A DNA stretch of 64,000 nt from Tautonia plasticadhaerens (lineage in GTDB: Bacteria; Planctomycetota; Planctomycetia; Isosphaerales; Isosphaeraceae). Below the pieces are notes generated by a model. The model did not search any database and was not told the origin of the DNA. It saw only the letters and a program-made list of their open reading frames with translations. The stretch covers positions 5,704,001 through 5,768,000 of the forward strand of contig NZ_CP036426.1 in assembly GCF_007752535.1 (NCBI RefSeq). The letters run 5' to 3'. The translations under genes were made by a program, and so were the position numbers. Below are positions 39,867 to 52,682 of this stretch, piece by piece. Position 1 is the first letter of the stretch, and every line of letters starts with the position of its first letter.

Positions 39867-39870
<4 letters not shown>
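37960..39870 (-). CDS. glgB: 1,4-alpha-glucan branching enzyme
   Basis: A 636-residue GH13 branching enzyme that makes alpha-1,6 branches in alpha-glucan. A CBM48-type N-terminal domain (about residues 35-120, ATWAPGAESVSIVGEFNGWD) precedes the barrel. The nucleophile is in FDGLRVDAVASMLY (Asp310), the acid/base in MIAEESTSWPG (about 363) and the third acid in LPLSHDEVVHEK. It lacks the extra N1 domain of the E. coli enzyme, as in shorter GlgB. The start is TTG 39870, overlapping the treS stop as TTGA; no better start exists before the conserved domain, though two GTG codons follow at residues 11 and 14. Last gene of the GlgE operon. Confidence 0.92.
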
Positions 39871-43241
<3,371 letters not shown>

Positions 43242-43317
43242 GATCGTGCTTTCGTGGCTCCATGGGGACCGCCGGGCCTCGGCGAGGAGGACCCGCGTCT
43301 CCCGGCGACGGGGAGGC

Positions 43318-45303
<1,986 letters not shown>

Positions 45304-45810
45304 CAGTCTTGAGGCTCGATGGGGTGCGGGCGGGTGAGGTCTCGTCCTTGGTTCCCCGGATCACGAGTTCGGGAACCACGTTCTGGTCCGGCGTCACGCT
45401 TCGCCGAGTCGCCATCGCTGCTCCTGGCCTTTCGCGATCCCGAGGACTCGAGCTTGGACTCGGCTCGGCGTCGAGGGCTATCCCGCCTCGCATGACCAGG
45501 GGTCGTGCACGGGCGACCAGGCGGCTCGGTCGTGCCCGGGACGTGCCCTATGTTGGAACCGAGGGGGATGGAGGTCAATCGCCTCCCAGGCTCAAGTTCC
45601 CCACGCGTCGGTACGTCGACCGATCAACTCATCGGATTCGGCCGGAGCCGATCGTCACCATTTGATCTCCCGGCCTGGCATCCCAGCAACCGCCATGCCA
45701 TAGGATCAGGCGACCTGACGCCGAGTTCGACCGTCGATCGTTCGATCGCGAGTCGATCGCCCCGGCCGATTGGATGGCTTGCTCCGCGTCGTCTGCCTCG
45801 ACGAGCGCAT
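45304..45810. other. Non-coding region upstream of glgE
   Basis: I see no gene in this stretch between glgE and the insertion sequence. Open frames on either strand are Arg/Ser/Pro-rich shadows. It contains several GATCG-rich short inverted repeats around 45730-45765. It must hold the glgE operon promoter unless that was displaced by the insertion sequence; no clear -35/-10 pair can be picked on the minus strand. Confidence 0.4.
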
Positions 45811-45814
45811 TTAG
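45811..45814. repeat. Target site duplication, left copy
   Basis: TTAG directly outside the left end of the insertion sequence; an identical TTAG flanks the right end at 47259-47262. The 4-bp YTAR pattern is what IS701-family elements create. Confidence 0.85.
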
Positions 45815-45827
45815 TACTACTCCGTTA
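45815..45827 (+). repeat. IS left inverted repeat
   Basis: TACTACTCCGTTA, the left terminal repeat. The stop codon of the -1 reading frame of the transposase 3' end lies inside it (45817-45819). Confidence 0.85.
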
Positions 45828-45932
45828 GCTTGGTCTTGGAGCGGGTGAGCCAGGGCCGGCAGTGCGCGCAGTCCGGCCGGCTGACCGGCGCCAGCAGCCG
45901 CTGCAACGCCCGGCGGATCGCCGGCACCGTGA

Positions 45933-47204
45933 TCACCGGCGCTCGGCCTCCCCCTTTTTGCCCGGCCGGGATCGCCCCCGACGGGCTCGGCGTCGCTCCA
46001 GGGTGAGGAACCCGAAGGCCAACATCACCAGGCAGGCGTGATGGTGGAAGCCCCGCCACGAGCGGCCCTCGTGGTGGTCCAGCCCCAGTTCCTCCTTCAT
46101 CTGCTGGTACCCGAGCTCCACCGGCCAGCGACTCCGCCACAGGCGCACCGCGCGGATCCGGCTGGTATCGGCCGGGAGGTTGCTGAAGGCGTACTTCAGC
46201 TTGCCGTCGGCCTGCTCCTCGATCAGCAGCCAGATCGGCTCCGCCCCGGCGCAATCGCCTGTCGCCCATCCCTGGCCCGGCCAAACGCGCAGCCAGGCGA
46301 ATCGGCCCCACATCGGGCCCTTGGTCCCCTCCCGCCACGTCACCTTCCGGCGCGGCGTCCGCGCCGCCAGCTCCTTCAGGCCCACCGGCCGGGGCGAGCC
46401 CTCGGCCAGGCGACGCCGCTTCTGCGGCCGCCCGCCCGTCCCGGCCTTGGGCTCGTCCCACCTCGGCTCCTCGGTGAAGACCAGCATCTCGTCGGTCACG
46501 CCGACGACGTAGTGCAGGCCCCGCTCGGCCAGGCCGTCGCGGAACGGGCCCGAGACGCCGTAGCCGCTGTCGGCCACGACGAGCCCGCCCGGCAGCCCTT
46601 CGGCGCGGATGCGGTCGAGCAACTCCAGGGCGATCTGACCCTTGGTCAGCGACCGCCGCTCGGCCTCGGGCACCTTGGCCTTATCCAGTCGCTTCGGGTC
46701 GGCCAGCCAGCCCTCCGGGAGGTAGAGCCGCATGTTCAGCGGGTAGTGCCCCCTCGGGGCGACGTAGTGGACGCTGACGGCGCACTGGCAGTTGGCCTTC
46801 TTGCCCAGGGCGCCGCAGTACTGCCGCTGCACGCCGACGGAGTGCGTGCCCTGCTTGGGGAAGGTGGTGTCATCGATCACGAAGATGCCGGCCGGGTCGG
46901 CGAACTTCGCCGCCATCGTGGCCCGGTAGCGGCTCAGGACCGCTTGCTCGTCCCAGGTGCTCTGGCCGAGGAACTGCTGCAGGGCCTGGTCGGGGTCGGC
47001 GACGTCGAGCCCCTCCGACAGGGGGACGCGGGCGGCCATCGGCTCGACGCTCTTGCGGTCCCCGTCCTGGACCAGGCCGCGGAGGTAGACGCCGCACCAG
47101 GCGGCCTGGCGGGGCCGGTTGAAGTCGGCGCGGAAGGAGGCGGCATACGCGGCGAGGCGGTCGAGGACGTCGGGGTTTAAGTCGGGGGTGTAGGTCCGGT
47201 TCAT
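45933..47204 (-). CDS. IS701-family transposase
   Basis: A 423-residue DDE transposase of the IS701 family. The first acid pair is in GIFVIDDTTFPKQGTHSVG (Asp111-112), the second in LVVADSGYGVSG, and the glutamate region is WPVELGYQQMKEELGLDHHE. The ATG at 47204 lies 54 bp inside the right end. The frame stops shortly after a run CAAAAAGGGGG (minus strand, 45950-45960). In the -1 frame the sequence goes on as a plausible C-terminus (VITVPAIRRALQRLL, then a CXXC) and ends exactly in the left terminal repeat. Either the full protein is made by -1 frameshifting or the copy carries a frameshift; the catalytic part is complete either way. Confidence 0.9.
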   Translation of the reverse strand: MNRTYTPDLNPDVLDRLAAYAASFRADFNRPRQAAWCGVYLRGLVQDGDRKSVEPMAARVPLSEGLDVADPDQALQQFLGQSTWDEQAVLSRYRATMAAKFADPAGIFVIDDTTFPKQGTHSVGVQRQYCGALGKKANCQCAVSVHYVAPRGHYPLNMRLYLPEGWLADPKRLDKAKVPEAERRSLTKGQIALELLDRIRAEGLPGGLVVADSGYGVSGPFRDGLAERGLHYVVGVTDEMLVFTEEPRWDEPKAGTGGRPQKRRRLAEGSPRPVGLKELAARTPRRKVTWREGTKGPMWGRFAWLRVWPGQGWATGDCAGAEPIWLLIEEQADGKLKYAFSNLPADTSRIRAVRLWRSRWPVELGYQQMKEELGLDHHEGRSWRGFHHHACLVMLAFGFLTLERRRARRGRSRPGKKGEAERR

Positions 47205-47245
47205 ACCCTCGGTACGAACCGCAGCAGTCGATCGTTCGTATGATT

Positions 47246-47258
47246 TAACGGAGTAGCA
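47246..47258 (-). repeat. IS right inverted repeat
   Basis: Right terminal repeat; on the minus strand it reads TGCTACTCCGTTA, differing from the left repeat at one of 13 bases. Confidence 0.85.
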
Positions 47259-47262
47259 TTAG
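47259..47262. repeat. Target site duplication, right copy
   Basis: TTAG directly outside the right end of the insertion sequence, identical to 45811-45814. Confidence 0.85.
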
Positions 47263-47421
47263 ACGCCGGTCCCGGACGCTCAGGCCGGGAGGGCGATCCG
47301 AATTTCGCCGCAAATCGCGACTTCGGCTGCTCTCGTCGACAGCTTCGGCCGGTCGTCGCCACTCCGAACGATTCGAGACCGCACCCCGGCCGCTCAGCTT
47401 CCCTGCGGTCCTGTGCGCCCC

Positions 47422-48288
47422 TCAGGCCAGATACCCGAGGCCCCGGAGGCGATCGAACACCGCCTCCTGATCCTCGGAGGCATCCGGGGGGAGTTGATCG
47501 ATCGTCAGTGGTCGCCCAAGCCACTCGCCCGGCGTCGCCCGTCCGGCGAGCGCGACGAGCGCGGGTGTGAGGTCGATGAGACTCGCACCCCTGAGTTCCC
47601 CAGGGGGTAGCCCTTTCGTCGAGGTCAGCGAGAAGTTCCCCGGAGGGGAGGGATCGAGCTTGGTCCCCCCCTCCGGATCCGCATCCCGGAGGACGACCAG
47701 CAACACCGAGAGATCGATCTCCTGCGCGACGAGCTGATCGAGTGTTTCACCCAGCTCCTGATCCAGGGCGAGCCATCGGGCGGCCACCCGGTCCTGCCCG
47801 GTCCGAATCGCGGGTGGTGCGGGGATGGCGTCGATGAGCATCGCCAGGTTCCATGGCGATGTCGCCATGCAGCGCCGCAGCGACCCGAAACGGGATCGAG
47901 TCCGAGCAATCTGCGCATCGGGCTCGATTGCCCGGCCGGACCGCGAACGATCCCCGTTCCGATCGCGGTCGTCGGGGTGATCCGATCCGGGGCCCGTCAC
48001 CCGATCGGCCGCCAAGCCGATGAGGATCGGATCGATCCGCGTGTTCCCCTCATCCAGCGCGTGCCAGAGCATCGGCCCCGGCGAACCTCCTCCCGGGGCG
48101 TGGCCCGAGGCGGCGACGACGCGACCCGCGACGAACGACTGCCACGGGAATCCGAGGGTCATCTCCGGGCCCGGGACGAGGACACCGCGTATCCCCTCGT
48201 TCCTGAACTGCGGGAGGTGGACGAGCCCCGGGACGCCGAACGGGGCGTCAGGATCGTCGGTTTCGATGCCGATGACCAGGGTCTTCAT
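47422..48288 (-). CDS. Degenerate alkaline phosphatase-superfamily protein
   Basis: A 288-residue protein that looks like a shortened relative of the phosphodiesterase encoded just upstream. Its start region (FGVPGLVHLPQFRNEGIRG) and its end (ASLIDLTPALVALAGRATPG then LGRPLT) align by eye with the N-terminal and C-terminal segments of alkaline phosphatase-fold enzymes, but the metal-binding aspartates and histidines and the nucleophile are not found. Much of the middle is missing. Its ATG overlaps the stop of the upstream gene (ATGA), so it is translated as a coupled partner. It may be a catalytically dead paralogue with a structural role, or a decaying gene. Confidence 0.6.
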   Translation of the reverse strand: MKTLVIGIETDDPDAPFGVPGLVHLPQFRNEGIRGVLVPGPEMTLGFPWQSFVAGRVVAASGHAPGGGSPGPMLWHALDEGNTRIDPILIGLAADRVTGPGSDHPDDRDRNGDRSRSGRAIEPDAQIARTRSRFGSLRRCMATSPWNLAMLIDAIPAPPAIRTGQDRVAARWLALDQELGETLDQLVAQEIDLSVLLVVLRDADPEGGTKLDPSPPGNFSLTSTKGLPPGELRGASLIDLTPALVALAGRATPGEWLGRPLTIDQLPPDASEDQEAVFDRLRGLGYLA

Positions 48289-50150
48289 CGCAGCAAAGAC
48301 CTCCCTTCCATCCTGGGACCGGCGGGCAGGCCGAGTGCGTCGAGGACGGTGGGGGCGAGGTCGATCATCGAGGCACCTTCCGATCGGAACGGTCGGTTCA
48401 AGAACAAGACCCCGGGCACGAGCGCAGGGTCGACGATGTGGTCCCCCGACCAGATCCTCGTGTTGTCCTCGAAGACCGAATCCCCCATCCGGCCCATTGC
48501 CGAGCCCCAGGACGAGCGATACCCCTTCTCGACGTGGACGAGCAAATCGGCCGCCTCATCCACGTAGGGGCCGGAGTACACGTGTTCGCTCGGGACGACC
48601 GATCGGACCGCGATGGTTCCGTCTGCGGGATCGACGAGCCCGGTCAAGGCCGAGGCGATCTCCGAGCGGAGCGGTCCCGCCTCCTCGGGAGTAACGATCC
48701 CCTGCCCTTCCCGGCCTTCCAGGTTGAGATAGATCCCGGCGAGCCCGACGGCATACGCCCGGGTCCGGGTCCAGTCGATCGCCCCCAGCGGGGGCCCGTC
48801 CGTTTCGTCGGCCCGTGACCCCGGATGGAGATGAAATAACCCCCGCTCATTGAGCCAGGTGTTCAGGTTGATCCCGCGACGAAACGAGGTGAAGCCGTGG
48901 TCGCTCAGGGCGATGACCAGCGTCCGATCGTCCGCCGCCCGGATCGCCCGGCCCACGGCGGCATCGCTCCGGCGGTAGGCCTCGGAGATGGCCCCCCGGT
49001 GCTCCCGGTCGGGGGGGCGGAGTCGGTTGGCCGGGTGGTCGGGCTCCAGATGCCTCCAGAACAGGTGCTGGACCCGGTCGGGGATCCCGAACAGGCAGAA
49101 GAGGAGGCCGGAGTCGAGGCGGTCGAGCTCCCGCTCGAACATCGCCTCCCGTTCCCGCCAGAGGTCGTCGCACTGGGAGAGAAACGCGGATTCGTCGATG
49201 CGTCCGTTCGACAGCGCGGCGTGGTCTTCCGAGAGGCCGGTGGTGTGGAACGGGCCGATCTCCCGGGCCAGGTCGGCGGAATAGGAGCGGGGGTGACTGA
49301 TTGGGAACGCCGGGGCCTTCGGGTCGAACTGAAGCGGGGAAGCGTACAACTCCAACCGGTGCGGCCCGGCCTCCCTGAGGTAGAACCTGACGAGCCCGAT
49401 GACCGATTGGAGCAGGCCGAATTTGAACGGGACCCGCAACCAGTCGCTCCACCTCCCCTGCATCAACTCGATCGTGCCGGGCGAGCCCGGGGAGTGGAGC
49501 AGGACACGAGCAGTTCCCTCGATCGGTTCCAGGGAGATCGGGACCCGGATTTCCGACCTCGTCCGGGGATTCCTCGGGCCGAGGAGGACGGTCTCGATCG
49601 TTCCCGGCCACGCCGAAGGGAGCGGCACGAGCAGCTCGGCCTCGCCGGGTGAGAGCCCCGACTCGGTCGAATAGTAGGTCCCCGTGCCGAATCCGCCCCG
49701 GAGGTCCGGGACGCCCATGCCCGAGAGGACCCGACCCTCGATCTCGTCGGGGGGATAGGTGCACGGGCATCGGATCACGGAGGACGGAATCCCCCGGTCG
49801 GACAGCAGTTGCCAGAAGGGGACACCCCGGCGGAGGTTCACCAGCCGGGGTGATTGGAGCGGTCCGGAGCGGTCGTATCGGTTCAACGCGAGTTCGAGCC
49901 GATAGCTCGCCGGGTCCCGGTTGAGGAAGTCGAAGATGCCGTGGGAACCCGGGTTGGTCCCGGTCGCGAACGTCGACCAGGCCACGGGAGTCTGCGCGGG
50001 GAACGTGGTGCCGACCCGGCCGTAACCGCCCCTTTCCCGGAGCGCGGCCAGGTTGGGCAGCAATCCCTCTTCGAGCATGCGGTCCACGAGGCTCGGTTCA
50101 AGCCCGTCGAGGCCGACGACGATCACCTTGTCGATCCCAAGCTCCCCCAC
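48285..50150 (-). CDS. Type I phosphodiesterase/nucleotide pyrophosphatase-family protein
   Basis: A 621-residue alkaline phosphatase-superfamily enzyme of the type I phosphodiesterase (nucleotide pyrophosphatase) group. The first metal site is KVIVVGLDGLEPSLVDRML; the nucleophile region is TFPAQTPVAWSTFATGTNPG; the later metal ligands are in LFGIPDRVQHLFW and VIALSDHGFTSF, with GDHIVDPALVPG near the end. No signal peptide is seen, so it may be cytosolic. It hydrolyses a phosphoester, the substrate being unknown. It overlaps its degenerate paralogue downstream by 4 bp and follows a small membrane-protein gene. Confidence 0.87.
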   Translation of the reverse strand: MGELGIDKVIVVGLDGLEPSLVDRMLEEGLLPNLAALRERGGYGRVGTTFPAQTPVAWSTFATGTNPGSHGIFDFLNRDPASYRLELALNRYDRSGPLQSPRLVNLRRGVPFWQLLSDRGIPSSVIRCPCTYPPDEIEGRVLSGMGVPDLRGGFGTGTYYSTESGLSPGEAELLVPLPSAWPGTIETVLLGPRNPRTRSEIRVPISLEPIEGTARVLLHSPGSPGTIELMQGRWSDWLRVPFKFGLLQSVIGLVRFYLREAGPHRLELYASPLQFDPKAPAFPISHPRSYSADLAREIGPFHTTGLSEDHAALSNGRIDESAFLSQCDDLWREREAMFERELDRLDSGLLFCLFGIPDRVQHLFWRHLEPDHPANRLRPPDREHRGAISEAYRRSDAAVGRAIRAADDRTLVIALSDHGFTSFRRGINLNTWLNERGLFHLHPGSRADETDGPPLGAIDWTRTRAYAVGLAGIYLNLEGREGQGIVTPEEAGPLRSEIASALTGLVDPADGTIAVRSVVPSEHVYSGPYVDEAADLLVHVEKGYRSSWGSAMGRMGDSVFEDNTRIWSGDHIVDPALVPGVLFLNRPFRSEGASMIDLAPTVLDALGLPAGPRMEGRSLLR

Positions 50151-50263
50151 GATCGACGGACCTCCCGGCTCCCTCGCGCAACCGAATCACGACCTCGCAA
50201 GGGGGCGACTCGGACGTCTCTCACCTGTCGGGCGACCGACCCCGGGCCATCCATCCGGGGCCA

Positions 50264-50443
50264 TCAACCCGAGGATCTGGACCGGACCGGACGTCGCATG
50301 ACCCGCCTGATCCCCCGGAGTGCCGTCCGGCCGAACATCATGGCCACGCCGAACGCCCCGGCCATGACCGAGGTCAGCGGCAACATCGTCTCCGGCCCGA
50401 CGTAGGAGAACAGGGGTTGGAACATGGGCGGACGTGCCTCCAT
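50264..50443 (-). CDS. Small single-helix membrane protein
   Basis: A 59-residue protein read directly from the minus strand. It starts MEARPPMFQPLFSYVGPETM, has one hydrophobic segment at about residues 19-37 (LTSVMAGAFGVAMMFG region) and ends in a basic tail (RGIRRVMRRP and RSRSSG). Codon use is that of a real gene. The frame stays open for about 45 codons upstream with protein-like sequence (for example RFYDHEAADPYGWP) but no ATG, GTG or TTG start there, so the true start may be non-standard or the annotated start may be short. It is 113 bp upstream of the phosphodiesterase gene on the same strand and may share its transcript. Confidence 0.6.
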   Translation of the reverse strand: MEARPPMFQPLFSYVGPETMLPLTSVMAGAFGVAMMFGRTALRGIRRVMRRPVRSRSSG

Positions 50444-50725
50444 GGGCCAGCCGTAGGGGTCGGCGGCTTCGTGGTCGTAGAATCGTGGTCGCGAAGGCTC
50501 GAGGGCCGAGCCGCGGCGACCGGGCGGGATTTCGTCACAGACTCGCTCGATTAATTCCCGACATCACCACGGAATGATGATGCAGAGGGACGGCGACCGT
50601 GCCGGTGACGCTCAATGAACTCTGTAGGCGACAGCGGACGAATTGTCGGCTGACTTTTTCCCCGGAGTCTTCGGTTCCGGGGCGGAGGGCCATCGATTGG
50701 GCGATCGAACTGGTGAATCTCGCCG

Positions 50726-52648
50726 ATGAATTCCTTCCACGTCATCCGGTCGGGAGCGGATCCGCAGGAACCTCGGGCGGGGGGAGACTCCCCATGCTCC
50801 ACCGGGCCTCGGCCGGGGGGCTTGATCGCCCTGGCGGCCTGGCTGGGGCTGATCGCGGGGGCCTCGGAACTGGCCGCATTCCTCCTGAAGGCCCGGTCGG
50901 GCGAGGTCTGGCCCTACCTGGGGATGATCCGGGCCTATCCGTGGATGATCCCGCTGGTCGACTCCGCCCTGCTGACGATGCTCGTGCTGCCGATCGCGGC
51001 GATGTCCGCCGCCTGGCCTCGCACGAGGGAGTCCCTCGGGCCGATCCTCCTGCTCGCCGCGGCGATGTTGCCGACGCTCATCGTCCTGACGCCCGGCATC
51101 CACCTCGGCGCGCTCGCCCTGGTCGCCCTGGGACTGTCGAGCGTGATCGTCCCGGCCGCCCGGCGTCGATCGAAGTGGGTCGCCCGGTTGGTCCGGTTCT
51201 CGACCCCGATCCTCCTCCTGGCCCTCCTGGCCGTCATCACCTGGCGGAACGGAAGGGTGGGGGCAGCGGGGGCGACCGAGGCGATGGGAAACGGGCCGAA
51301 CGTCCTCATGATCGTCCTCGACACGGTCCGGTTCGACCACCTCAGCCTCGACGGCTCGGGATACCCCCGGCCGACCTCGCCCGTCCTCGCGGCCTTCGCT
51401 CGCGAGGGCGTCTCGTTGACCGGGGCCCGCTCCACGGCCCCATGGACCTTGCCCTCCCACGCGAGCCTGATGACCGGCAAATGGGCCTCGCAGGCGTGCC
51501 ACGGGCGATACGGCGCGATGGAGCCGGACGGCACGACCCTGGCCGAGGCCCTGGCCGCCCGGGGATACGACACGGCCGGGTTCGTGGCGAACACCTATTA
51601 TTGCACCTACTCCACCGGGCTCTCCCGGGGCTTCTCCCGCTACGAAGACCTCACCGTGACCCTCTCCACCGTCCTGACGACCACCGCGGTCGGCGGAAAG
51701 ATCGTGGACTGGATCGGCTCGATCTCTCAAGAGATCCGGCCGGATGCCCCTCCGCTGCTGCGGCGGTATACGAGGATCGACGCCGACGCGATCAACCGCC
51801 GCTTCCTCGGATGGCTCGACCGCAGGGCGGGGGAGAATCGCCCCTTCTTCGCCTTCCTCAATTACTTCGACGCCCACGACCCCTACATCGTGCCCGACGG
51901 GGCCGAGCATCGCTTCGGCGAGGCCCCCGACTCGCTCGAGGATCGCCGGTTCCTCGGGGAGTGGTGGCTCAGTCCGGGGAAGCCCGACACGCCGCCCGGC
52001 CGGGTCGACCTCCTGGTCGACGGTTATGATTCCTGCATCGCCCACCTGGACGAACGCCTCGGCGCCCTGTTCCGGGACCTCGATCGCCGGGGGCTGCTCG
52101 ACGACACCATCGTGGTCGTCACCTCCGACCATGGCGAGGCCTTCGGGGAGCACGGGCTGTATGGACACGGGATCAGCCTCTTCGAGGACCAGCTCCGGGT
52201 GCCGCTGGTCCTCGTCGCCCCGGGGCGGATCCCGGCCTCGGGGACCGTCGACCAGGTCGTCAGCCTCAGGGACGTCCCGGCGACGATCCTCGACCTGGTC
52301 GACCTGCCGGGCCCCACGCTCCCGGGGTCCTCGCTCGTCCCCCTCTGGATGGCAGGGGCGGCCGTCACCTCCCCGGCGATCGCCTCGGTCGACGGGCCCG
52401 ACAGCTTCCCCCCGAATTCGGGCCGGTCCCCCGTGTTCGGGGGGGCGATGGCCTCCGTCACCGACGAGACCTCGCTCAAATACATCAGGACATTCGGCCA
52501 GGTTCGCGAGGTGGAGCAGCTCTACGACCTGTGCGCCGACCCCGGTGAGCAGGTCGACCTCGCGTCCCCATTGGGTCGGCCCCTGCTCGATCGGCTCCGC
52601 GCGAAGCTCGACGCGATCGGATCGGACCCCGAGGGCGGGGGGCGTTGA
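50726..52648 (+). CDS. Membrane-anchored sulfatase-fold enzyme
   Basis: A 640-residue protein with four or five membrane helices in the first 175 residues and a sulfatase/alkaline phosphatase-fold domain from about 190. Metal ligands are in PNVLMIVLDTVRFDHLSLDG and VTSDHGEAFGEHG. At the nucleophile place it has APWTLPSHASLMTG, with Thr241 instead of the formylglycine cysteine, as in LtaS-like and phosphoethanolamine-transferase-like enzymes. It is therefore better read as a phospho-group transferase or hydrolase at the outer face of the membrane than as a sulfatase. It is divergent from the phosphodiesterase unit. The start at ATG 50726 is reasonable but lacks a strong ribosome site. Confidence 0.85.
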   Translation: MNSFHVIRSGADPQEPRAGGDSPCSTGPRPGGLIALAAWLGLIAGASELAAFLLKARSGEVWPYLGMIRAYPWMIPLVDSALLTMLVLPIAAMSAAWPRTRESLGPILLLAAAMLPTLIVLTPGIHLGALALVALGLSSVIVPAARRRSKWVARLVRFSTPILLLALLAVITWRNGRVGAAGATEAMGNGPNVLMIVLDTVRFDHLSLDGSGYPRPTSPVLAAFAREGVSLTGARSTAPWTLPSHASLMTGKWASQACHGRYGAMEPDGTTLAEALAARGYDTAGFVANTYYCTYSTGLSRGFSRYEDLTVTLSTVLTTTAVGGKIVDWIGSISQEIRPDAPPLLRRYTRIDADAINRRFLGWLDRRAGENRPFFAFLNYFDAHDPYIVPDGAEHRFGEAPDSLEDRRFLGEWWLSPGKPDTPPGRVDLLVDGYDSCIAHLDERLGALFRDLDRRGLLDDTIVVVTSDHGEAFGEHGLYGHGISLFEDQLRVPLVLVAPGRIPASGTVDQVVSLRDVPATILDLVDLPGPTLPGSSLVPLWMAGAAVTSPAIASVDGPDSFPPNSGRSPVFGGAMASVTDETSLKYIRTFGQVREVEQLYDLCADPGEQVDLASPLGRPLLDRLRAKLDAIGSDPEGGGR

Positions 52649-52682
52649 TTGCCAGTGAGGGTCGACCGGGGCACGGGGTCCC

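Larger units (their letters stand above)
45815..47258 (-). mobile_element. IS701-family insertion sequence, 1444 bp
   Basis: A complete insertion sequence with a single transposase gene on the minus strand. Its ends are imperfect inverted repeats: 12 of 13 bases match (TACTACTCCGTTA at the left, the complement of TGCTACTCCGTTA at the right), and TTAG is duplicated on both sides. Length, target duplication and transposase type agree on the IS701 family. The intact ends and duplication point to a relatively recent insertion. It lies between glgE and the degenerate phosphodiesterase gene and does not break a gene that I can see. Confidence 0.92.

Noticed and set aside
45817-46461. Separate 214-codon gene overlapping the transposase
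   Set aside because: Only its last 45 codons look like protein and they read as the -1 continuation of the transposase, so it is not a gene of its own.
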